The notes beneath the pieces were generated by a model. The model did not search any database and was not told the origin of the DNA. It was given only the letters and a program-made list of their open reading frames with translations. Shown here in pieces: positions 28,431 to 35,838 of a stretch of DNA of 64,000 nucleotides (within the stretch, counting starts at the first letter, position 1; each line of letters starts with the position of its first letter). Source of the DNA: Picrophilus oshimae DSM 9789. Lineage in GTDB: Archaea > Thermoplasmatota > Thermoplasmata > Thermoplasmatales > Thermoplasmataceae. The stretch covers positions 62,001 to 126,000 of the forward strand of contig NZ_FWYE01000004.1 of assembly GCF_900176435.1 (NCBI RefSeq), written 5' to 3'. The position numbers and the translations under genes were made by a program.

Positions 28431-28559
28431 TCATGCACCTATTATTGAGTTAATGCTATTATTTGAAATTGCATTGAAGATTAAAATGTGTGAGTTCAAT
28501 TTGCATGCTGCCTCGGAAAGACCGCAATCACTTAATATATTAAATGTAAGGTAGTACAT
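28431..28559 (-). CDS. Possible small ORF, 42 aa
   Basis: ATG 28559 to TGA 28431, preceded directly by TTTATATAAT, a good leaderless promoter. The peptide (MYYLTFNILSDCGLSEAACK at the start, then LNSHILIFNAISNN) has a protein-like mix of residues and better GC content than the flanks. It could be a genuine small protein, the remnant of a larger gene, or chance. I recognise no family. Confidence 0.25.
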   Translation of the reverse strand: MYYLTFNILSDCGLSEAACKLNSHILIFNAISNNSINSIIGA

Positions 28560-28637
28560 ATTATATAAACAAAGATGTGCATTTAAATGTTTGTAATTAT
28601 TTTATATTAACTCTTAATAATTAAATTTTTTAAAACA

Positions 28638-28668
28638 GGACAGGTGCGGAAACAACTTTATTTTATAG
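28638..28668 (+). promoter_or_regulatory. Promoter with shared GGACAGGT box (rhamnonate dehydratase gene)
   Basis: GGACAGGTGCGGAAA (28638-28652) is followed by a TATA-like CTTTATTTTATAG, then the ATG at 28685. GGAAA fits a BRE. The GGACAGGT part recurs at 33379 and, in variant form, before the genes starting at 32411 and 35579. Confidence 0.6.
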
Positions 28669-28684
28669 ATCATTATATTAAAGC

Positions 28685-29800
28685 ATGTCCAAGATCAAAT
28701 CCCTTGAAAGAATCCATGATGAAAATGTCAGTCAGCAGATATTTCCGTACACCAAACCAACAGATTACTATAAAGATATTATTGGAGAGATCTCACCGGC
28801 AGAGGCAGCAATGATAACAAAGATAGTTTTTTTAAAACTAAAAACCGAGTCTGGAGTGGAAAGCTATATATCTGTTACAGAACCTACTTACAATTATATA
28901 GAACAGATTAAAAAATATATTACAATGTTTGATGTATCGGAGATAAGCAAGGCATGGGATTTTTTTTATAGAACAACGCTCCCAACAGGTCGTACCGGCC
29001 TTGCACTTCATGCAATAAGTGCCATAAATCTTCTCATGTATGATGCCTTTGGAAAGGAGGTAAAAAAACCAGTTTATGATTTAATTGGTGGCAGGACAAG
29101 AAAAAGCATAAGGGCGTATGCAAGCCATTTGCACCCTGACAAAATAGAGAATCTCCAGAAAGAGGCAGAAGAATATCTTAATAATGGATATAAAGATATG
29201 AAGATGCGTTTTATAGCATCACCGGCTGATGTATATGCCATAGATAAAAACATAGAGCTTGTAAAGGCGGTAAGGGATGTCATAGGATACTCAATCAACC
29301 TTGCCGGTGATTTCTGGATGTCGCTTAATTACAATTTTGCATATAAAATGCTAAAGGCACTTGAAAAATATGAGCTTGCATGGATTGAGGAGCCGTTGCT
29401 GCCTGATGATTTCAATGGATATAAAAATCTTGTAAAAAAGGTTAATATTAGCATATCTGCAGGGGAGCACCATTACCATGTTTATGACTTTAAAAGGCTA
29501 CTCGACTGTGGTGTGATGATATTGCAGCCAGATGCAACATGGGTCGGTGGTATAACACCAATGAAGAAGATAGCAGGACTCGCAGAGGCATATGGTGCAC
29601 AGGTTATACCGCATGCCGGTAATATATACAACCTGCACTTCATTATATCAGAGCCTGAGGCTGTAACGCCAATTTCTGAATATCTTACACGATATAGGGA
29701 CTGGATGGAGCAGCATATAGTAAATGTACCCAGACCTGTAAGGGCGCATTTTGAATTAAATGATTCTCCTGGTTTTGGGATTAAATATGACCTCGAATAA
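28685..29800 (+). CDS. Enolase-superfamily sugar-acid dehydratase, probably L-rhamnonate dehydratase
   Basis: A 371-aa mandelate-racemase-type enzyme. Visible motifs are KPVYDLIGGRTRKSIRAYAS, YKDMKMRF, metal ligands in AGDFWMS (Asp) and WIEEPLLPDD (Glu), SAGEHHY, ILQPDATWVGGITPMKKIA and the catalytic IPHAGN (His). The 'MKMRF' and 'GEH.Y' signature is that of L-rhamnonate dehydratase, not of gluconate or galactonate dehydratases. The product would be 2-keto-3-deoxy-L-rhamnonate. It overlaps the next gene by 14 nt, and its promoter carries the island-specific box. Confidence 0.82.
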   Translation: MSKIKSLERIHDENVSQQIFPYTKPTDYYKDIIGEISPAEAAMITKIVFLKLKTESGVESYISVTEPTYNYIEQIKKYITMFDVSEISKAWDFFYRTTLPTGRTGLALHAISAINLLMYDAFGKEVKKPVYDLIGGRTRKSIRAYASHLHPDKIENLQKEAEEYLNNGYKDMKMRFIASPADVYAIDKNIELVKAVRDVIGYSINLAGDFWMSLNYNFAYKMLKALEKYELAWIEEPLLPDDFNGYKNLVKKVNISISAGEHHYHVYDFKRLLDCGVMILQPDATWVGGITPMKKIAGLAEAYGAQVIPHAGNIYNLHFIISEPEAVTPISEYLTRYRDWMEQHIVNVPRPVRAHFELNDSPGFGIKYDLE

Positions 29801-30542
29801 ATATAATATAAAGGTATTAAAGGTTGGTGAGTCTGAGGTTCCTGGCCCTGAGGTTTACTGGATGGAATCATTTAATTCCTGGGAAAAGCTGTCATTTCAC
29901 GTACTACTTGCCTATAACGATGACATATCATTTATGATTAATACAGGCATGCCCCTGGATCTAACGTTGAGAAACAATGAGATGATAAAATTTGCTGGCG
30001 AGCGTGCAATTTTTAAGTCTATTGATACACTGGATGTTCTTGCCAGTGCAGGATTTAAACCAGATGATATAGATTTCATTGCATTCACACCTGTACAGGA
30101 CTATACCACAGGCAGGCTGGATGAATTTAAAACCTCAAGGATATTTATATACAGGGATGGATGGATAAAGGATATAGCCGCACCAGAATACAGATATTTC
30201 CATAATAGGGACCTTTTTATTCCAAGGAAGATACTAAGTTATATTTATGGTGATGGCTGGAAAAATGTAATATTCTATGATGATGGATCTGAATTAATAC
30301 CGGGGATAAAAGCAATTAGCGTCAAATGTCATCACAGATCATCAATTGCGTTTTCAATTAATACAAGGAATGGTATTTATATATTTACAGATGCGGCCTT
30401 TAAAATTAACAATATAAATAGAATGAGGCCAATCGGCATAGCAGAGGATATATACGAGTGTCTTGATGCATATGAAAAAATAAAAGGCATTGGTAAGGTA
30501 ATACCAGCTTATGACCCGGCATTTGACAATTTTTATATATAA
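29787..30542 (+). CDS. Metallo-beta-lactamase-fold protein lacking most metal ligands
   Basis: About 251 aa. The overall pattern matches AHL-lactonase-like MBL proteins: MINTGMPLDLT, FTPVQDYTTGRLDEF in place of 'THLHYDHTGGLDEF', VKCHHRSSIAFSI in place of 'GHTPGS', FTDAAF in place of 'GDA', and IPAYDP in place of 'IPGHDP'. Thus the HxHxDH motif reads PxQxYT and the last His is Tyr; only one His and one Asp persist. It is cotranslated with the rhamnonate dehydratase (14-nt overlap). It could be a metal-independent lactonase for rhamnonolactone, a lactone-binding protein or a pseudoenzyme. The ATG at 29787 is preferred over 29760. Confidence 0.75.
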   Translation: MTSNKYNIKVLKVGESEVPGPEVYWMESFNSWEKLSFHVLLAYNDDISFMINTGMPLDLTLRNNEMIKFAGERAIFKSIDTLDVLASAGFKPDDIDFIAFTPVQDYTTGRLDEFKTSRIFIYRDGWIKDIAAPEYRYFHNRDLFIPRKILSYIYGDGWKNVIFYDDGSELIPGIKAISVKCHHRSSIAFSINTRNGIYIFTDAAFKINNINRMRPIGIAEDIYECLDAYEKIKGIGKVIPAYDPAFDNFYI

Positions 30543-30545
30543 AAT

Positions 30546-31403
30546 TTATTTAATGGTATTTTTCAATTTTCCTATCCCTGATATCTCAATTTCTATTACA
30601 TCACCGTGAGTTAACCATGTTCTTTTATCCTCTGGCATTCCAAGTATTACACCCTTAGGTGTTCCTGTAAATATTATATCACCTGGCTCTGGATCAAAGT
30701 ATCTTGATAGATAATCAGCTATTTCTGTAACATTAAATATCATGTCCCGGGTGCTGCCGTTTTGCCTTATATGACCGTTTACCATTGTTTTTATGTTAAG
30801 ATCCTCTGCATTGCCAATTTCATTAACGCATGCTATTAAAGGGCCCAGTGGTGCAAAGGTCTTTAATGCTTTACCCAGTATCCACTGGCTCGTCCTGAAC
30901 TGAAGATCCCTGGCAGAAACATCGTTGCCCACTGTGTAACCAAAAAGTGCATCCCTGTAAGTCCTGCCTGAACCTATTACCATGACAAGTTCCCCCTCAT
31001 AGTCAATTTGATTCACACCTTCTGGAATTAATATATAATCCTCAGGGCCTATAACACTGTTGCTAAATTTTGAAAAAATGGTCGGATCCCTCATCACCTT
31101 TTGCTCTGATTCCCTTGCATGTTCCATATAGTTAACGCCTATGCATATTATCTTTCTTGGGTTTATAACAGGCGAGACTATTTTTACATCCTTAACACTT
31201 AAACTTTTTATCTTATCTTTTGCCTCATTAATTACCTTGTCGACATAATTTTGATCAATCCCGGATGCCAGGATATCATCCGTTATCCTAAATTTTTTAA
31301 ATTCAGGTATAATATAAGAAATTTCATCAAAAGGATAGACTTTCTCGTTGTAAATTATTCCACCAGAGATCCTGTCATTAAAAATAAAATTCAAAATTTT
31401 CAT
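30546..31403 (-). CDS. FAH-family hydrolase, probably 2,4-diketo-3-deoxy-L-rhamnonate hydrolase
   Basis: A 285-aa fumarylacetoacetase-fold enzyme. Motifs: KIICIGVNYMEHARE, the metal-binding DYEGELVMVIG (ExE), GNDVSARDLQ, GKALKTFAPLGP and DIIFTGTPKGV. In the oxidative L-rhamnose route, a family member hydrolyses the diketo-deoxy acid to pyruvate and L-lactate; related FAH enzymes in archaea dehydrate keto-deoxy-pentonates. The gene lies 9 nt below the zinc dehydrogenase on the same strand and converges on the MBL-fold gene 3 nt away. The substrate assignment comes from context. Confidence 0.8.
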   Translation of the reverse strand: MKILNFIFNDRISGGIIYNEKVYPFDEISYIIPEFKKFRITDDILASGIDQNYVDKVINEAKDKIKSLSVKDVKIVSPVINPRKIICIGVNYMEHARESEQKVMRDPTIFSKFSNSVIGPEDYILIPEGVNQIDYEGELVMVIGSGRTYRDALFGYTVGNDVSARDLQFRTSQWILGKALKTFAPLGPLIACVNEIGNAEDLNIKTMVNGHIRQNGSTRDMIFNVTEIADYLSRYFDPEPGDIIFTGTPKGVILGMPEDKRTWLTHGDVIEIEISGIGKLKNTIK

Positions 31404-31412
31404 TTAAACACC

Positions 31413-32411
31413 TCATGGTTTCATTATAATTTTTGAGTATTTTGAATCTGGTGACAGCTCCTCATTAAAAGAGTCTTCACCACTGTCGATGGGCCTTATA
31501 TCATACCATTTTTCCTTTACATTGAGAAAACCATTGTTTATAAGATCAACGGCCCTTCTAAAATCATCATCAGAGTAACAGAACGATCCATGTATATTTA
31601 TCTCATTTCTTATAATATAATTCACCTGAAACTCTGTTTCAGGCTCATGCAGACCAACATAAACTACTCGGCCACCCCTTGCTACTGAGTCAAGTGCAAG
31701 TTTTCTTGTATCTGCTGTTCCGACGGCATCTACAACTATGTCAAAGTCACCCTTTTCTATAACCTCATTTCTGTTGTTCACCTTTTTTGTTGCGCCCCAG
31801 TGCATTGCATGTTCCAGTCTGTAATCGTTTATATCAGCAACCGTTCTTTCTATGGTCCCTGAAATTTCAAGTATCTTCAAGGATAACAGACCTATTGTAC
31901 CGGCACCTATGACCAGGGCTTTATCACCGACGGCAGGATGTGCATGGTTCACAGCCCTTAAGGCTGTCGCCAGCGGCTCAGCAAGGGATGCTTCCGGGAT
32001 ATCTATAATTTCATAGCATGAATATGCAGGTACATTAACATACTCTGCAAAACCGCCAGGATAATCAATACCTATAATCTTCCTTTCAGGACACAGCTGC
32101 CTGTTGCCTGTTCTGCAGTACCTGCACTTTCCACAGGTTACAAGCGGATTCACTGCAACATTTCTATTTAAAAGATAGGAGTCCTTATCAGAACCGGTTT
32201 TTATAACAGTTCCGCTGAATTCATGCCCCATAACAGATGGTGGCTTTCTAAGCTCGTTCTGGCCCACAAATGCCGATAATTCTGAACCGCATATGCCAGC
32301 ATAGTTTACCTTTACAGTTACCCAGCCAGGCTCAGGATTTTCTATACTTTTTTCTTTTAATTCCATCTTTTTTATATCAGTCCATACAAGTGTCTTCGTT
32401 TGCATCGCCAT
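31413..32411 (-). CDS. Zinc-dependent medium-chain dehydrogenase, sugar or keto-deoxy-acid type
   Basis: A 332-aa MDR enzyme. Catalytic zinc motifs are GICGSELSAF and MGHEFSG. The structural zinc cluster CGKCRYCRTGNRQLC is complete, and the Rossmann motif is VIGAGTIGLL. It resembles polyol/threonine dehydrogenases. In this island it could oxidise 2-keto-3-deoxy-L-rhamnonate at C4 before cleavage by the FAH enzyme, or serve as a second sugar dehydrogenase. The two genes form an operon. The promoter, with a variant of the shared box, lies between this start and the end of the upstream regulator gene. Confidence 0.85.
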   Translation of the reverse strand: MAMQTKTLVWTDIKKMELKEKSIENPEPGWVTVKVNYAGICGSELSAFVGQNELRKPPSVMGHEFSGTVIKTGSDKDSYLLNRNVAVNPLVTCGKCRYCRTGNRQLCPERKIIGIDYPGGFAEYVNVPAYSCYEIIDIPEASLAEPLATALRAVNHAHPAVGDKALVIGAGTIGLLSLKILEISGTIERTVADINDYRLEHAMHWGATKKVNNRNEVIEKGDFDIVVDAVGTADTRKLALDSVARGGRVVYVGLHEPETEFQVNYIIRNEINIHGSFCYSDDDFRRAVDLINNGFLNVKEKWYDIRPIDSGEDSFNEELSPDSKYSKIIMKP

Positions 32412-32432
32412 TTAAACAATTTTAACCTAAAT

Positions 32433-32456
32433 AAAAAGATATATTCGGAACCGTCC
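32433..32456 (-). promoter_or_regulatory. Promoter with variant of the shared box (zinc dehydrogenase gene)
   Basis: On the minus strand GGACGGTTCCGAA runs into TATATCTTTTT, about 20 nt before the ATG at 32411. Compared with GGACAGGTnnGGAAA it lacks one base but keeps GGAC, GGT and the purine-rich BRE. It lies in the 50-nt gap after the regulator gene. Confidence 0.5.
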
Positions 32457-32461
32457 AGTAT

Positions 32462-33181
32462 TTATCCTTCTTTAAGTTCATCCATAAGTTTAAAAAGTTT
32501 TATGCTTGATAATGCCTTTGCCTCTGCACTCCTTATATATTCCTGGACTGTGGATTTTGAAAGCCCAAATGAATCTGCAAGCTCCCTAATACCGGTTTTT
32601 CTTGGAATGTCGTAGTAACCGTGGTTGTATGCTTCAACAATGATCTGCATCTCAATTGGTGAGAATGTAAAGTATGGGGCCAGGATATCATAAAAATTTT
32701 TAAGATATTTGGCCCTGAATTCATAGAGGTCGCCAAGTGATTGTAAATCATTTTTTAATTCTTTAACGTTTTCTGATGGTAGAACGGCATATTTTTCCTC
32801 CAATCCGCCCTTGACAATATCAAAGTAAAAGATACTGTTGTAATCATTTAACTTGCCCTGTATCATGCCATCATAATTTTCATAGAGGTCCATAATGTAA
32901 ACAGACCGTTTTAATTCACTTAAATTAAGGCTGGTTACATTTTTTATCGTGCTTTCTTTGTTAAGGCTTCTTAGAAATTCCTTTAAATTATGCTTATTAT
33001 TCACCCTTATCTCAAAGATGCCGTATATAGCATTTTTATCCTTATATGGTAGCAGCTTTAGTGTATGTATTGATATATCATATTTTTCCGTAATTCTACT
33101 CCAGCAGTTTTCATGTTTCATTTTAAAGTATACCATGGAGAACTTTTCATCAAAGCTTCCGGAAGCATACCTAACAATCAT
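32462..33181 (-). CDS. HTH_10 (bacterio-opsin-activator type) transcriptional regulator
   Basis: A 239-aa regulator. The ~175-residue N-terminal part is an unrecognised sensor domain. The C-terminal HTH_10 is clear: LTx-like FSPIEMQIIVEAYNHGYYDIPRKTGIRELADSF, then GLSKSTVQEYIRSAEAKALS. Such proteins are archaeal one-component activators. Its place in the middle of the sugar-acid island, between divergently arranged target promoters that share a box, makes it the obvious candidate to bind that box. No copy of the box precedes its own ATG. Confidence 0.85.
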   Translation of the reverse strand: MIVRYASGSFDEKFSMVYFKMKHENCWSRITEKYDISIHTLKLLPYKDKNAIYGIFEIRVNNKHNLKEFLRSLNKESTIKNVTSLNLSELKRSVYIMDLYENYDGMIQGKLNDYNSIFYFDIVKGGLEEKYAVLPSENVKELKNDLQSLGDLYEFRAKYLKNFYDILAPYFTFSPIEMQIIVEAYNHGYYDIPRKTGIRELADSFGLSKSTVQEYIRSAEAKALSSIKLFKLMDELKEG

Positions 33182-33378
33182 ATATTTAAATATAATTTAT
33201 CATTATTTAATATTTACTACTTTTGTTAACATAAATATTGATTTAAATGAAAAATAAATTTTTATACTTATGCATAATATAAAATATAATTATTAAACAT
33301 TGTTTAAACCCATAGAGAATTTCAGCATCTGGTTAAAAATTTTAGAATATTTTGTTATAAAAAAGTTTCCTGTATTTT

Positions 33379-33406
33379 GGACAGGTTTGGAAATCTCTAT
33401 ATATAG
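33379..33406 (+). promoter_or_regulatory. Promoter with shared GGACAGGT box (MFS sugar carrier gene)
   Basis: GGACAGGTTTGGAAA (33379-33393) is followed directly by TCTCTATATATAG, then the ATG at 33434. It matches 28638-28652 at 13 of 15 positions. Confidence 0.65.
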
Positions 33407-33433
33407 TTTGAATTTAATAATATATCGGTATAT

Positions 33434-34795
33434 ATGGTTGAGAGCAAGACTTATGATGATGCAATGCTATCAGGAACACATTTTAAATGGACATTAATAG
33501 CATCCCTTGGAGATTTTCTTGATGCCGGAATGCTTGCTGGAACCGGAATAACATTATTGGCAATATCATCATTATTACATTTCACAACGTTTGAATCTGG
33601 ACTGCCTGCATTGATATCATTACTTGGTTGTGCCTTTGGTGCACTAACATTTGGAAGACTTGGAGATAAATTTGGAAGGAAGTTCATATACCAGATTGAT
33701 ATGATTCTTTATGCTGTGGCATCCATACTTCTTGCGATTACAGGTATATTCTCTTCAAGAATAGTAAATATAGTATGGTCAATGATTTTCTATGCATTAA
33801 TAGGAATTGCAGTTGGTGCGGATGTTCCAACATCATGGAGCCTTATCACTGAGTTTTCCCCAAAAAACTATCGTGGTAGGCTAATGAGCATTACAACAAT
33901 AATGTGGTATGTCGGTGTTCTTGTTGAGCTTGGTATAGCAATAGCATTGTACAATACGGGCATGATTTTATTCAGGGTGATATGGATCTTTCTTGGAATA
34001 ATTGCGATAATAAGCTGGGCCTTAAGAAGAAGTCTCACCGAATCACCGAGATTTGATATGATGAAAGGCAATAAAAGCGATTTAGAAAGATCTGCAAAAC
34101 TCCTCAATATAAATATAAGCGAGGAGGAAAACAAAAAATTTACAATAAAGAAGTATGCAGAGCTTTTCACAAGGTACGGCTGGTTTCTATTATTTGCATG
34201 GTTTCTTTATTTAATGTGGGGCATACCTGCATCAACATACGGTGAGTTTTTTCCATACATATTCAGCTCACTGCATCTTGTTAGCCTAAGAACAACCTAT
34301 GCCTTCGAGGCCATTTACTTTGGTAGTGCAATTGTGCCAGGACTATTGATATTTTATTATCTTTCAGACAGGATTGGCAGGACGCCTCTTTATTTAATCA
34401 GTGCAGCCATGGCAGCCATATCATTTCTTTTACTGGTATATCCACCATTCCTTAAAAATGTATATGTTCTATTATCATCGTTTCTTCTCTTTGGAATTGG
34501 TCAGGGACTTGGAGTATGGCCCACAACAAGACTATTATCAATGGAGCACTTCCCAACAAGTCTAAGAAATTCAGGCCAGGGTTTTGTCTGGTTTACTATG
34601 AGGTTTGAGGCCGGTATATTTGGACTCTTTACGCCTATAATAGTCGCCATAGGTGTAGAATACATAGGCCTGATATCAGGAATATTCTTTATACTTGCCT
34701 TTACAGTCGTCTTTTTACTTTATATAATAAAACCTGAATATGTAAAAACAGAGAGAAAATCACTTGAAGAAACGTCTTATGATGAGGTTATATAA
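33434..34795 (+). CDS. MFS transporter, candidate L-rhamnose carrier
   Basis: A 453-aa sugar-porter-like protein with 12 helices. FLDAGMLAGTGITLL lies in helix 1, GRLGDKFGRKFIYQ is the signature loop, GIAVGADVPTSWSLITEFSPKNYRGR is in helices 4-5 and RRSLTESPRF before the central loop. The second half has YLSDRIGRTPLY and MEHFPTSLRNSGQG. It is expressed from a promoter with the island box, next to the regulator and the SDR dehydrogenase, so uptake of the island's substrate sugar by proton symport is the natural inference. Confidence 0.85.
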   Translation: MVESKTYDDAMLSGTHFKWTLIASLGDFLDAGMLAGTGITLLAISSLLHFTTFESGLPALISLLGCAFGALTFGRLGDKFGRKFIYQIDMILYAVASILLAITGIFSSRIVNIVWSMIFYALIGIAVGADVPTSWSLITEFSPKNYRGRLMSITTIMWYVGVLVELGIAIALYNTGMILFRVIWIFLGIIAIISWALRRSLTESPRFDMMKGNKSDLERSAKLLNINISEEENKKFTIKKYAELFTRYGWFLLFAWFLYLMWGIPASTYGEFFPYIFSSLHLVSLRTTYAFEAIYFGSAIVPGLLIFYYLSDRIGRTPLYLISAAMAAISFLLLVYPPFLKNVYVLLSSFLLFGIGQGLGVWPTTRLLSMEHFPTSLRNSGQGFVWFTMRFEAGIFGLFTPIIVAIGVEYIGLISGIFFILAFTVVFLLYIIKPEYVKTERKSLEETSYDEVI

Positions 34796-34817
34796 ATTTT
34801 ATTTTAAATAAAATAAT

Positions 34818-35579
34818 TTATTGTAGATTTACAAGCATACCGCCATCCACCAATATTTCAGAGCCATTAACATATGTATTTTCATCAGATACCAAAAAAA
34901 GTGCAGGCCTGGCAATATCCAATGGCTCACCAAGTCTTCCAAGAGGTATTCTTTTTTCCATGTACCTCCTTTTTTCTGTATTAGAAAGATCCTCACGGTT
35001 TATATCTGTTAATATAGTTCCGGGCTCAATTGAATTTACCATTATTCCATGCTCTCCAAGTATTATTGCAAGGGAGTGCATTAATCCATTTAATGCAGAT
35101 TTTGTTGTTGTGTAATGACTTTGATATTTTCCACCAACAATGGCGCTTATTGAACTTATAAAAAGTATCCTTCCATTTGTATTATTTTCTATCATGATTT
35201 TTGCCAGTTCCTGTGTGATAAAGAAGTGGCTCTCAACGTTTACCTTCCAGACCTTTTCAAACAGATCTCTATCTATATCAAAGAAGTCCTTGAAAGGGCA
35301 TATACCAGCATTGTTGATTAATATATCAACTGTTTTGAATTTGCTTTTAATGAAATCAACCAATTCCGGTATTTTATTGATCTCTGATTGGTCTATTTTA
35401 TATTTATATGCCTCTGATCCCTTACTTTTTATATAATTAATCACATCATCTGCAGCCCTGTCACTGCTTGAATAGGTAATTATCACATTGGCTCCATTTT
35501 CTCCAAGTAGCATTGCAATGGCCCTTCCAATACCCCTGGATCCGCCTGTTACAACAGCATTCTTATTTTTAAAATCCAT
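34818..35579 (-). CDS. Short-chain sugar dehydrogenase, probably L-rhamnose 1-dehydrogenase
   Basis: A 253-aa classical SDR. Cofactor motif TGGSRGIGRA, NNAG, ISSISA with the catalytic Ser, and YTTTK (YxxxK) are intact, followed by the PGTI segment and the C-terminal VDGGM. The residue after the Gly-rich loop region (ITYSSS) lacks the acidic residue expected for strict NAD use, so NADP is plausible. An NADP-preferring L-rhamnose dehydrogenase of this family is known from Thermoplasma acidophilum. It would form L-rhamnono-lactone, the first step of the pathway. Confidence 0.82.
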   Translation of the reverse strand: MDFKNKNAVVTGGSRGIGRAIAMLLGENGANVIITYSSSDRAADDVINYIKSKGSEAYKYKIDQSEINKIPELVDFIKSKFKTVDILINNAGICPFKDFFDIDRDLFEKVWKVNVESHFFITQELAKIMIENNTNGRILFISSISAIVGGKYQSHYTTTKSALNGLMHSLAIILGEHGIMVNSIEPGTILTDINREDLSNTEKRRYMEKRIPLGRLGEPLDIARPALFLVSDENTYVNGSEILVDGGMLVNLQ

Positions 35580-35608
35580 GTTCCTCTATATTTAATTAAA
35601 TAATAAAG

Positions 35609-35634
35609 ATATAAATATTTTACAGGACATGTTC
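35609..35634 (-). promoter_or_regulatory. Promoter with variant of the shared box (SDR dehydrogenase gene)
   Basis: On the minus strand GAACATGTCCTGTAAA is followed by ATATTTATAT, 30 nt before the ATG at 35579. The box is near-palindromic (GAACATGTCC). It matches the GGACAGGT element as G(G/A)ACA(G/T)GT at the same distance from TATA. Confidence 0.5.
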
Positions 35635-35838
35635 TTAAAATTTAATGTCATTTATATTTTCCATAAAAATAATAGGTATTTATAATTAATAAAATGCTTA
35701 GAAATTTGATGTTTTCATAGCATTTTAATTATTTACTGGATTTAATTATATATTTTATATATAAATATATATTTTATATTTAACTAAATATAGTATTTGT
35801 ATAATATTTATATATTCATAGGTTATCGATCATCCAAT

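Larger units (their letters stand above)
28329..28684. other. Intergenic region upstream of the rhamnonate-dehydratase gene
   Basis: 356 nt, AT-rich. The right end contains the shared GGACAGGT box and promoter; the middle contains a possible 42-aa ORF on the minus strand (28431-28559). I see nothing else. Confidence 0.6.
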
